Source: Methanoculleus sp.
Lineage (GTDB): Archaea > Halobacteriota > Methanomicrobia > Methanomicrobiales > Methanoculleaceae
Assembly (NCBI RefSeq): GCF_030019085.1
Contig: NZ_JASEFJ010000014.1
Location: 1 to 49,576, forward strand
Reading direction: 5' to 3'
Length of the DNA: 49,576 nucleotides
The notes beneath the pieces are model-generated. The model saw only the letters and a program-made list of their open reading frames with translations, searched no databases and was not told where the DNA came from. The translations under genes and the position numbers were made by a program. Of the stretch, positions 42,656 to 49,576 are shown piece after piece (the first letter of the stretch is position 1; every line of letters starts with the position of its first letter).

Positions 42656-43131
42656 GTTCCATCCGCCCTCTTGATGACGAGGCGGCCTTTCCCCTCGGGC
42701 CAGAAGTAGACCGAGCGACCGACCTTTCCGCCTGTCTCCTCGTAGTCGATCCTGATCCTCTGTTTCTGCAGATTCTCCTTAACCGCAGCAATGTTCCGTT
42801 CGCCGATGTTCAGCGAGTTCGCCGAGAATACAAACATGCTCGCACCACCGACGACAAACGCAGCGATCGTGTTTCTGGTGCATCCCTGGCTCTCCATCTC
42901 ATCGAGAAGGACATTCGTGGCAGTATCCGCAAATTTGCCAGGACGATCGACGCTCCCGCGGCTTTCGGGAAGCATTATGTGAGCGAGACCCGCAATCAAA
43001 CGCCGCCGGTCATACAGGATGAGCGCGATGCAGGAACCAAGCCCGATCGTTGCCATCGGATAGTTCCCAACACGGTGTTCACCGAGCCCCAGGATAACTG
43101 CCGTCTCCTCTCCAAAAAAATCGTTCTCCAT
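42640..43131 (-). CDS. cheD: Chemoreceptor glutamine deamidase CheD
   Basis: CheD deamidates receptor glutamines and, with CheC, tunes adaptation. The 163-residue chain has the motif ATIGLGSCIALILYDRRR (about residues 27-44) holding the catalytic Cys, the His in IAGLAHIMLPESRGS (about 46-60), and the Thr/Ser stretch AAFVVGGASMFVFS (about 89-102). All three catalytic-site elements are present. It is the last che gene of the archaellum-linked operon, 19 bases after cheC, and overlaps the propeller gene by 16 bases. Confidence 0.95.
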   Translation of the reverse strand: MENDFFGEETAVILGLGEHRVGNYPMATIGLGSCIALILYDRRRLIAGLAHIMLPESRGSVDRPGKFADTATNVLLDEMESQGCTRNTIAAFVVGGASMFVFSANSLNIGERNIAAVKENLQKQRIRIDYEETGGKVGRSVYFWPEGKGRLVIKRADGTCSQV

Positions 43132-43150
43132 GTTATTATCCGCGGGCCGG

Positions 43151-43765
43151 CTAGGAGGGTGGTTCCATCAGCCGTTCCAGCATCCGGAACAACTGATCGG
43201 CAAGTTCTACATTAGGGAGCATGTAGATGCTCCCATAGACAGGGGGCGCCTCGCTCATGAGCTCGGTGTTGAAGATCAGGACACTGTTCACATCGGTGGT
43301 CACCTGGGCAACGATGGACTCAAAAGCAGCATGCGCCATATCGATGGCCAGCGCTGGTGGCGAAGGCAGCATAACTATCCCCAGCAGTTCGGCGGTTGCA
43401 TCCAGGAACGCCGATATCATGATGTTCCCGATCTCGATCGCAGCGCTCTGATCCATCTCGTTGATCTCGCGATCGGTATCGCCCATACCAAGCATCTGAT
43501 TTGTCAGCTGGATGATCGTCTGCCGGGGCATGCTGACAACGATATAGCCGCCTTCCGCGATCTCACCCTGGATCTGGAAGACAACCATGGCAGAGATCTC
43601 GTTACTGATATACTTGTGGAGGTCGGCGATATCGATGGCCAGTACCTCCGGCACCGTCATCTCAACCGGGCTCATCAACATCTGTGACAGACTCGTCGCC
43701 GCGTGCGCCGCGCCGATGTTCCCGAACTCCGTCAGCGCGTCTTTCCAAACAGGATCAAGTTCCAT
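43151..43765 (-). CDS. cheC: CheY-P phosphatase CheC
   Basis: CheC dephosphorylates CheY-P and partners with CheD. The 204-residue chain shows the two active-site helices of the CheC/FliY/CheX family: DALTEFGNIGAAHAATSLSQ (about residues 9-28, Glu and Asn in EFGNIGAAHA) and SAAIEIGNIMISAFLDATAE (about 106-125, Glu and Asn in EIGNIMISA). The strand NSVLIFNTELMSEAPPVYGS and the family length fit. A GGAGAGG sequence precedes the ATG. It is 11 bases after cheA. Confidence 0.95.
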   Translation of the reverse strand: MELDPVWKDALTEFGNIGAAHAATSLSQMLMSPVEMTVPEVLAIDIADLHKYISNEISAMVVFQIQGEIAEGGYIVVSMPRQTIIQLTNQMLGMGDTDREINEMDQSAAIEIGNIMISAFLDATAELLGIVMLPSPPALAIDMAHAAFESIVAQVTTDVNSVLIFNTELMSEAPPVYGSIYMLPNVELADQLFRMLERLMEPPS

Positions 43766-43776
43766 GAAAACCTCTC

Positions 43777-45738
43777 CTAAATCATTGTATTTACATCGAG
43801 TACCGGCACAACATCACCGTCCCCGGGTATGGTAACACCGCTGATACCGCGGCAATAGCCTGCGATCCTCGAGAGCGGTTTCACCACAACCTCTTGCTGG
43901 CCATCAACATAATCGACGACTATGCAGCACCTCCTGCCATCATTCTGCAGCACGATCAGTGTATCGCCCTTCTCCGCCCGGCCGAACATATCCTCCAGAC
44001 GATACAGCGGAAGGGTCTGATCACGTAGCAGGATCGCATCGGAGTTGCCGATCCGATGGATCGCCTCCGGCTTTGCATGTGCCACCTCGACAACGTTGCT
44101 CACCGGGATGGCACACCGCCTCCCGTTGATACGCACCATCATGACATCGATGATCGCCATCGTCGGTGGCAGAACAAGCTCGAACTTAGTTCCTCTACCA
44201 GGCTCGCTCTCGACCTTGATCGTGCCCTTGAGCGACTCGATCGTCTTCTTAACCACATCAAGCCCGACTCCCCTGCCACTGATATCGTTGATGACGTCGG
44301 ACGTGCTGAACCCCGGTTCAAATAAGAGAGCAATAAGTTCGTCCTTCGTTGCGCTGGCCGCCGCCTCGGGTGTGAGAAACCCTTTTTCAACGGCCTTCTT
44401 CCGGAGTTTCTCGGGATCGATGCCCGCACCATCGTCTTCGACGTTTATTATAACGTTGTCCTTGTCCCTGCGGGCTGTCAGCCGTACCAACCCCTTTACA
44501 GGTTTGCCCGCGGCTTTCCGGGCCTCCGGTGTCTCTATACCGTGGTTCACAGCGTTCCTGATGATATGCAGGAGCGGGTCCGAGAGCCCATCCATCATGC
44601 TCCTGTCAAGTTCGGTCTCACCGCCCTCAACTATGAACTCAACCTCCTTCCCATCATGGTTTGCCACGTCCCGCACTACCCTCGGGAAACGGTTGAATAT
44701 ACGCTCAAGCGGCATCATCCTGATCCCCATCATCAGGTTCTGGAGGTCGGAGACCGAACGCCCGATCATGCTCAGAGCCTCGTCGAACTCCTTGATACCA
44801 TGCTTCTTCGCGATCTGCTCGAGCCTGCCGCGATTGATAACCAGATCCTCCACCAGGTTCATCATCCGGTCAAGCCGCTCGATATCGACACGGATATTCT
44901 TGATCTCCCTGATCTTCTCGGGCCTTGCCGTCTTCTGCACCTGCGGTGCCGGCGCCCGGGGGGACTCCGGCGTCTCTACGGGTTCATGGGCATCCATACT
45001 CTCTGCCGCCAGATACGATTCCAGCGGAGAGAGTGCAAGAAGAGATAGTTCCGTGCCAGAAGCAATCGTACGAAGCGCGTCCTCCCCTGCATCGCTCTCG
45101 ACGACAACCTCAAACGTTCCGTCGAAGATTCCATCCTCGATCTTATCGCGGGAGGGAGTCGTCGAGCGGATCTTCCCGATATCTTCCAGGTTCTGCAGGA
45201 GCAGCATCGCTCTTACGTCCTTCATGGTGCTTGTCGGGTCGACAGCGACCTTCATCCTGTAGACCGGAGAACCCCCCACCTCTCTGGAGGGTTCGCGTGG
45301 GGGTTCTGGAGGGGATGTGGGAGAGGGAGGGATGAGGTCTTCGACCGGCGATCCCTCCTCGGCAAACGCCATAAGTTCCTGCACCAGAGGCCCGGACTGC
45401 TCGTCTGATGGGTTCTCCCCGGCTTCGATGGCATCAAGCATTCCCTCAATCACGTCGGTGCAGGTGAGCAGAAGGTCGGTAAGCGACGGGCTCACCTCCA
45501 GCCCGCCGTTACGGATGAGTGAGAAGACGTCTTCCATCGAGTGACAGAGGTGCTCCATTGCATCAAAGCCCATCGAAGCGGCCATCCCCTTGAGGGTGTG
45601 CGCCGACCGGAAGATCTCGTCGATGGCAGTCTGCTGGTCCTCCCCACTCTCAAGGGCAAGGAGGTTGTTCACGATGTTCTCATGATTCTCCCGCGACTCT
45701 TCGACAAACAGCTTCCGGTATACCTCTTCGTCAAACAT
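43777..45738 (-). CDS. cheA: Chemotaxis histidine kinase CheA
   Basis: CheA is the kinase of the receptor array; it autophosphorylates and passes phosphate to CheY and CheB. The 653-residue chain has the Hpt domain (about 1-105, phospho-acceptor His in AHTLKGMAASMGFDAMEHL), a CheY-binding P2-like part (about 155-260), P3 dimerisation helices (about 290-360), the ATPase domain (N box NAVNHGIETPEARK, G1 DDGAGIDPEKLRKKA, G2 GRGVGLDVVKKTIESLKG) and a C-terminal CheW-like domain (about 520-653). I chose ATG 45738 (MFDEEVYRKLF) as the family start; a longer frame reads into cheB. Its start overlaps the cheB end by eight bases. Confidence 0.97.
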   Translation of the reverse strand: MFDEEVYRKLFVEESRENHENIVNNLLALESGEDQQTAIDEIFRSAHTLKGMAASMGFDAMEHLCHSMEDVFSLIRNGGLEVSPSLTDLLLTCTDVIEGMLDAIEAGENPSDEQSGPLVQELMAFAEEGSPVEDLIPPSPTSPPEPPREPSREVGGSPVYRMKVAVDPTSTMKDVRAMLLLQNLEDIGKIRSTTPSRDKIEDGIFDGTFEVVVESDAGEDALRTIASGTELSLLALSPLESYLAAESMDAHEPVETPESPRAPAPQVQKTARPEKIREIKNIRVDIERLDRMMNLVEDLVINRGRLEQIAKKHGIKEFDEALSMIGRSVSDLQNLMMGIRMMPLERIFNRFPRVVRDVANHDGKEVEFIVEGGETELDRSMMDGLSDPLLHIIRNAVNHGIETPEARKAAGKPVKGLVRLTARRDKDNVIINVEDDGAGIDPEKLRKKAVEKGFLTPEAAASATKDELIALLFEPGFSTSDVINDISGRGVGLDVVKKTIESLKGTIKVESEPGRGTKFELVLPPTMAIIDVMMVRINGRRCAIPVSNVVEVAHAKPEAIHRIGNSDAILLRDQTLPLYRLEDMFGRAEKGDTLIVLQNDGRRCCIVVDYVDGQQEVVVKPLSRIAGYCRGISGVTIPGDGDVVPVLDVNTMI

Positions 45739-46765
45739 GATCCACCTCAACCTGACCGACCGCTCGCGTGATCTCGCGCGCAAGGTTCTCCAGCGGAACA
45801 ACCCGGTCGACACAGTCTCTTGCCAGGGCGGCACGCGCCATCCCGTAGACAAGACAGTCCTCTTCTGCACAAACCATCGTGGTTCCGCCAGCCTTCTTCA
45901 CAGCAAGCGTCCCTTCACCACCGTCGCTCCCCATTCCCGAGAGGATAACAGAGACCGTTCTGGGGCCAAAGACATGCGCTGCTGAGGTAAAGGTCGTATC
46001 GACGGCGGGGCGGACAGCATGGACCGGTGGGGCGGTCGAATGAACTATCCGACCGTGGACACTCCCGGTGCTCGATGCAACCCTTGATATGACGCTGTGG
46101 ACGCCGGCTTTTGAGACCAGAACCGCCCCTTCCTCAAGGTTATCACCATTCCGGGTCTCCCTGACCTGCAGGGCCGAGACCCGGTTCAGACGTTCAGCAA
46201 GCGATGCCGTGAACCCCTCGGGCATGTGCTGGGTTATGACAACAGCAGCAGGAAGATCGGGCGGCAGCCCCGAGAGCAGGACGTCAAGCATCGGAGGACC
46301 ACCGGCCGAGGACCCTATCACCACAATCGTCTCCGCATCCTTCCGTCTGATCTCAGGATGTTTATCTACTGTCGGGAGACGAAGGAGGTTTCTGATCTTC
46401 TGAACAAGTTCTTTCTCGATGCCTCGAACGTTGGGGACATCCTTTGGCTTGAGCATGAAATCGTCCGCCCCGAGGCGCAGTGCCTGGTGGGTCATATCGG
46501 CGTTACGGGACGTCAACGTGCTCAGTACCAGGACCTTCGGTCTCCTGCTCTGACTCTGCAGGTTTTCAAGCACCTCAAGCCCGCCCATACGGGGCATCTC
46601 GATATCCAGCGTGACAACATCGGGGTTTAACTCCGCAATCTTATCGAGAGCATCGATGCCGTTCACCGCTGTCCCGACGACCTCGATCCCCGGATCGCTT
46701 TTGAGCAGGTCGCGGAGTATCGTCCGGATAAAGAGCGAGTCGTCGACGATCAGAACCCGTATCAT
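45731..46765 (-). CDS. cheB: Receptor methylesterase/response regulator CheB
   Basis: CheB removes receptor methyl groups and deamidates glutamines when phosphorylated by CheA. The 344-residue chain has a receiver domain (MIRVLIVDDSLFIRTIL, phospho-Asp in VVTLDIEMPRMGGLEVL at about 48-64, Lys in MLKPKDVPN) and a methylesterase domain with the catalytic Ser in VIGSSAGGPPMLD (about 152-164), His in ITQHMPEGFTASLAERL and Asp in ILSGMGSDGGEGTLAVKKAG. I chose ATG 46765; an upstream extension runs through the cheY region and is unlikely. It starts two bases after the cheY stop. Confidence 0.97.
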   Translation of the reverse strand: MIRVLIVDDSLFIRTILRDLLKSDPGIEVVGTAVNGIDALDKIAELNPDVVTLDIEMPRMGGLEVLENLQSQSRRPKVLVLSTLTSRNADMTHQALRLGADDFMLKPKDVPNVRGIEKELVQKIRNLLRLPTVDKHPEIRRKDAETIVVIGSSAGGPPMLDVLLSGLPPDLPAAVVITQHMPEGFTASLAERLNRVSALQVRETRNGDNLEEGAVLVSKAGVHSVISRVASSTGSVHGRIVHSTAPPVHAVRPAVDTTFTSAAHVFGPRTVSVILSGMGSDGGEGTLAVKKAGGTTMVCAEEDCLVYGMARAALARDCVDRVVPLENLAREITRAVGQVEVDHV

Positions 46766-46767
46766 GG

Positions 46768-47130
46768 TCACGCACTTAGAACGTTCTTGACTTCTTCGAG
46801 GACCTTTGGAGCCTGAAACGGCTTGACTATGTATCCTTTTGCACCGCTCTTGACGGCAAGCTTGACCATCTGCTCCTGGCCGACCGCCGTGCACATTATG
46901 ACCTTTGCGGAGGGGTCTGTAGCCCGGATAGCCTTGAGTGCCTCTATCCCGTTCACCTTTGGCATGACAATGTCCATTGTGACCAGGTCCGGTTTGAGCT
47001 CCTGATACTTTGCGACCGCCTCCGCTCCATCCGCCGCCTCACCAACGATGTCGTGCCCGCCGGAAAAGAGGATGTTCTTTAGCAGAGTCCTCATAAACAT
47101 AGTATCATCGACGATCAGAATCCTTCCCAT
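46768..47130 (-). CDS. cheY: Chemotaxis response regulator CheY
   Basis: CheY carries the signal from CheA to the archaellum, through CheF. The 120-residue receiver domain begins MGRILIVDDTMFMRTLL (acidic pair), with the phospho-Asp in LVTMDIVMPKVNGIEAL (about residues 51-67), the Thr switch in IMCTAVGQ and Lys in YIVKPFQAPKVLEE (about 101-114). No output domain is fused. A TATA box at 47169-47176 gives it a promoter of its own inside the operon; ATG 47130 is used because the longer frame reads through that promoter. Confidence 0.95.
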   Translation of the reverse strand: MGRILIVDDTMFMRTLLKNILFSGGHDIVGEAADGAEAVAKYQELKPDLVTMDIVMPKVNGIEALKAIRATDPSAKVIMCTAVGQEQMVKLAVKSGAKGYIVKPFQAPKVLEEVKNVLSA

Positions 47131-47168
47131 CGAACACCACTCATTCTTTATTTGTGAAAAAAAGGTAA

Positions 47169-47176
47169 TATATATT
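47169..47176 (-). promoter_or_regulatory. TATA box upstream of cheY
   Basis: Minus-strand ATATATAT, in AAATATATATTACC, about 40 bases before the ATG of cheY, followed by a T-rich stretch and the GAGTGGTG ribosome-binding region. It suggests that cheY-B-A-C-D can be transcribed apart from cheF. Confidence 0.6.
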
Positions 47177-47201
47177 TGCGTGAATGGCCTGTCCTGCACC
47201 A

Positions 47202-48011
47202 TCACTCCATTGGCGATTTTAATGATTCTGAGATATACCTGACACCTTTTGGGGTTAATTGAACCTCTTTTCTGACGTAGAGCACCTCGGCCATACCTGT
47301 GGATATGAGTTTATCGTAGATGGTATCGAGGTCTCTGTGCGAGAGTTTGAGCATATTCTCGATGGCACTTGAGTCCATCCCGCTGTAAACAAGCATTGCC
47401 ACCTGGCCGGTCATGGGATCCAGGTCCTCGCTGACCTCGGTGTCGCTCGTCGCCTCTTTGAGGAAGTTATAGAGGACCTGGAGCGTCGTCAGCGGGCAGA
47501 GGACAAAACTTGTCACGACCTCGTTCTCGACAAGGTGGTCGATCTTAACAACGTCCAGGTCCTTCCCCTGGATCTCCCGCGATGTGAGTTCGATGCTTGC
47601 CACCTCATCGAGGGGGATGCAGACCTGCTTCTCCTGGCTGACAAACCAGATCCCTGTCTTCATGACGGCGATCGCACCCTTCTCCCATCTGGCATCCTGT
47701 ATGAGGACGCCACCACGGATTGCAGGTGACATGAAGAAAGCGTTCAACCGATAGGCGCTTGCCTGTGTAATGATGAACTTCTTTAAGACGGTAAGAACCT
47801 TCTCGACCGACGCGATCTGGTAGACCGTCTCGCCGTCACCGCCGACGGCGACAATAATCTGGTTCTTCTTCTCCTCCAGATCGACAACCGACCTGTAGGG
47901 GATCTCCCGGTCAACAGGCGCCTCGATACGGAAACGGTCCTCTGCTATGCCAACCTTTGTCGGGACCCACCTGCCTTCATGTTCGACCTTTGCCGGGACC
48001 ATCTTCATCAT
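47202..48011 (-). CDS. cheF: Archaeal taxis adaptor CheF
   Basis: CheF is an archaea-only protein (DUF439) that binds CheY and the archaellum ArlCDE proteins and so links chemotaxis to the motor. The 269-residue chain has two similar halves: VPTKVGIAEDRFRIEAPVDR and EIPYRSVVDLEEKKNQIIVA at the start, and RWEKGAIAVMKTGIWFVSQE plus CIPLDEVASIELTSREIQGK in the middle. The C-terminal third (about 195-269) is a winged-helix-like domain (QVAMLVYSGMDSSAIENMLK and VQLTPKGVRYISES). ATG 48011 has GGTGA eight bases upstream; a GTG at 48023 is the alternative. It lies between cheY and an unknown membrane protein gene. Confidence 0.92.
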   Translation of the reverse strand: MMKMVPAKVEHEGRWVPTKVGIAEDRFRIEAPVDREIPYRSVVDLEEKKNQIIVAVGGDGETVYQIASVEKVLTVLKKFIITQASAYRLNAFFMSPAIRGGVLIQDARWEKGAIAVMKTGIWFVSQEKQVCIPLDEVASIELTSREIQGKDLDVVKIDHLVENEVVTSFVLCPLTTLQVLYNFLKEATSDTEVSEDLDPMTGQVAMLVYSGMDSSAIENMLKLSHRDLDTIYDKLISTGMAEVLYVRKEVQLTPKGVRYISESLKSPME

Positions 48012-48054
48012 CGCGTCCGTCACCTACCATATACCAGTATCTCGCAGGATGGTA

Positions 48055-49116
48055 TCACCGTTGTGATCGGAGTGCCTCAAGAATCTCTTCAAGCTCCGCC
48101 GCCAGATCTTTCGCCGGAATTTTCTCCCCCCCCAAATCCCGCAGCAGGCTGATATCCTCGACAAACTTCTTCCTCCGTCTGTCAGCCTTCAGTGTGGTGA
48201 TCAGAGAATCCTCAACCGTGCCACCGGAGGCAAAGGAAACTATATCAAAATCCTCTTTCTCCTCCCCCTTTTCTTCCTCCACCGCGGCCTCATCCTCCTG
48301 GGCAGGTTCCTCCTCTTCTTCCTCTTCTTCGCCCTCGACCTCGATCTCTATCTCCTCGGGGTTCAGTTCGTCGAGCGTGGAGAGTTCGTCTCTCAGTATA
48401 CTGATGTCCGGGATACCCTCATCGACAGGAATTTCCGGGACCTCAGCTGATATCGGAGGAAGAACGTTAACCCCGGCACCACCCCCCGGTGCCTCAATGT
48501 CGGTCTGGTGGGTCTTCAGGATCTCAGATACGGCATCCATATCCTCTGCGGACAGGAGGGATACATCCTCCGGCGAGAACGAACCCCCGAGGTCGGGGCC
48601 TTCGCCGTCGAGATCGAGATCGGCAAGCGAGTCAAGGTCAAGGTCTGCAAGCGAGGCCAGAGGGTCTGTCACGCTCCCGTCGGGTTTCGGGGTAGCGGGG
48701 GTCGGGGATGGAGCATCCCCCTCGACCGCCCGGTCGAGCATGGTATCGATCTCCCCGGCACGCTCCTTCTTCTCGCTATCTGATGACCTGGCATGGGCGA
48801 TCGTCTCCCGGATCGAGGCTGTGAACGTCCCGAGCATGCCGGAGAACCGGCCTTTTTTAGCAGGGGCAGGCCTCTCTTCCGCTGCAGTCGATGCGCCGGG
48901 CTTCTCCTTCTTCTTCCTCCACCCCAAAAACGTGGCTCGTAGATTTGAGGGTTTCAGTTCTGCAAGGTTGAGCGCCCCGGTGACCAGAAGCGCAAGGAAA
49001 CCGGCGAGCACGGTGACCGCAACGACAACCTCGGGGGTGGCATCGAAGAGGATGATCAGCGAACCGGTGCCGACGGTTATAAGGAACAGGAGCGGGCGAC
49101 GGAGACTCTCTCTCAC
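48055..49116 (-). CDS. Acidic membrane protein between arlJ and cheF
   Basis: A 353-residue protein I do not recognise. Two N-terminal membrane helices (about residues 8-25 and 29-50) and a Lys-rich stop (GWRKKKEKPG) place the rest in the cytoplasm. The middle is disordered-looking, with Ala/Lys linkers, a repeat-like ASLADLDLDSLADLDLDGEG, and a long acidic run (VEGEEEEEEEEPAQEDEAA). The C-terminus (about 300-353) is a compact helix: VEDISLLRDLGGEKIPAKDL, then AAELEEILEALRSQR. Its GTG overlaps the arlJ stop by one base. The position suggests a tether or scaffold for the motor switch, perhaps standing in for ArlC/D/E; that is inference. Confidence 0.75.
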   Translation of the reverse strand: MRESLRRPLLFLITVGTGSLIILFDATPEVVVAVTVLAGFLALLVTGALNLAELKPSNLRATFLGWRKKKEKPGASTAAEERPAPAKKGRFSGMLGTFTASIRETIAHARSSDSEKKERAGEIDTMLDRAVEGDAPSPTPATPKPDGSVTDPLASLADLDLDSLADLDLDGEGPDLGGSFSPEDVSLLSAEDMDAVSEILKTHQTDIEAPGGGAGVNVLPPISAEVPEIPVDEGIPDISILRDELSTLDELNPEEIEIEVEGEEEEEEEEPAQEDEAAVEEEKGEEKEDFDIVSFASGGTVEDSLITTLKADRRRKKFVEDISLLRDLGGEKIPAKDLAAELEEILEALRSQR

Positions 49117-49576
49117 TATCCCACCCCCACAAGTGCTGGAATGGAGAAGAAGATGCCCACGACGATCGGTGCAATGATGTATATGATACCTGTGGCCACA
49201 CAGAGCACGCTCGTGAAGAAGTAGTAGAGGTAGCGGTCACCGCCCATAACAATCTTACCGGCAAGGATGTTTGCAACGGTCAGCAATAAGAGGATCGTTA
49301 CCACGTAGGTTCGCATGATGTCTTCAGGGAAGTTCACAAAGAGGTTCATGGACATCCCCATGGATACCCCAACACCAGAAGGGGTGCCCCCCGAGAGGGC
49401 GCTTGAGGCCTCGGAGAAGTAGTTCATCACATCTGTAACGGCATTGGACATCGAGAGAAGGATCTCAAAAAGGAAGACAAAGATGGCGATCATTGCAGCG
49501 TGCATGGGCACGAGAAGGACGACGAAACCCTTCACCATCATGTCGCGTTTGCGCCGGAGCAGCACCTGCTCGAGCA
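49116..49576 (-). CDS. arlJ: Archaellum membrane platform protein ArlJ (FlaJ), 3' part
   Basis: ArlJ is the polytopic membrane protein of the archaellum motor, working with the ATPase ArlI. The visible 152 residues are the C-terminal part, open at the right edge of the window. They include KRDMMVKGFVVLLVPMHAAM (first helix), EILLSMSNAVTDVMNYFSEA, a cytoplasmic or external Gly/Ser loop (SSALSGGTPSGVGVSMGMSM), and three more helices (TYVVTILLLLTVANILAGKI, YLYYFFTSVLCVATGIIYII and PIVVGIFFSIPALV). The organisation (alternating helices, then GGDRYLYYFF) fits the family. The upstream genes of the archaellum cluster lie beyond the window. Confidence 0.85.
   Translation of the reverse strand, partial: LEQVLLRRKRDMMVKGFVVLLVPMHAAMIAIFVFLFEILLSMSNAVTDVMNYFSEASSALSGGTPSGVGVSMGMSMNLFVNFPEDIMRTYVVTILLLLTVANILAGKIVMGGDRYLYYFFTSVLCVATGIIYIIAPIVVGIFFSIPALVGVG

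Noticed and set aside
44045-45262. A 405-codon plus-strand open frame across cheA
   Set aside because: It is Ser/Ile-rich antisense of CheA with no ribosome-binding site.
47957-49177. A 406-codon Ser-rich open frame on the plus strand
   Set aside because: It is the antisense of the acidic protein between arlJ and cheF; the Ser-runs mirror Glu codons.

Overview
The window is chromosomal DNA of a GC-rich methanogenic archaeon, most like Methanomicrobiales of the Methanoculleus type (lineage is inferred from gene content; no comparison was run). The pointers are methanogenesis marker 8, the methanogen homocysteine-forming set (DUF39-CBS, NIL-ferredoxin, UPF0280), transcription factor E, aTrm56, an archaeal AlaRS, the archaea-only adaptor CheF, archaellum ArlJ, and TATA-box promoters of which several sit about 25-30 bases from a start codon (leaderless mRNAs).

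Layout. 1-2280: two secreted proteins (a subtilisin-like protease cut by the window edge; a cohesin-like surface protein). 2700-9578: a DUF1616 protein, then a very compact seven-gene MoxR-DUF58-DUF4350-DUF4129 membrane operon. 9579-10725: intergenic DNA with two kinds of dispersed repeat. 10726-12356: small cytoplasmic and membrane genes. 12359-17786: chemotaxis operon 1 (parA-like, a soluble five-PAS receptor with a fresh internal duplication, cheW, cheR). 17787-21753: a possible solo IS605-type element, a lipoprotein gene behind repeated operator-like words, adenine deaminase that seems to start at CTG, and a zinc-ribbon/acyltransferase pair. 21878-22735: marker 8. 22742-24923: an operon of a CARF-like sensor, a PIN-like nuclease and a HAD phosphatase, the best candidate for an undescribed system here. 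25263-32565: superoxide dismutase, an ACT regulator, HD protein, TFE, ATP-grasp, Trm56 and the homocysteine operon. 32969-39007: PEGA surface protein, UPF0316, a membrane HTH regulator and alaS. 39088-40366: an IS605-type element with a frameshifted tnpB, inserted at the tail of a SWIM-finger gene. 40669-42655: Nif3-like protein and a beta-propeller. 42640-49576: chemotaxis operon 2 (cheF, cheY, cheB, cheA, cheC, cheD) joined to the end of the archaellum cluster (arlJ).

How it fits together. Operon 1 supplies a cytoplasmic receptor, the coupling protein and the methyltransferase; operon 2 supplies the kinase, response regulator, methylesterase, CheC/CheD adaptation proteins and CheF, which passes the CheY signal to the archaellum. 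The two halves are about 30 kb apart and together make a full archaeal chemotaxis set. Many genes overlap by 1-4 bases (ATGA-type junctions), so translational coupling is common. Intergenic spaces hold a dispersed GC-hairpin repeat family (four fuller copies and one partial) and two copies of a 119-base repeat. I saw no tRNA, rRNA or CRISPR array.
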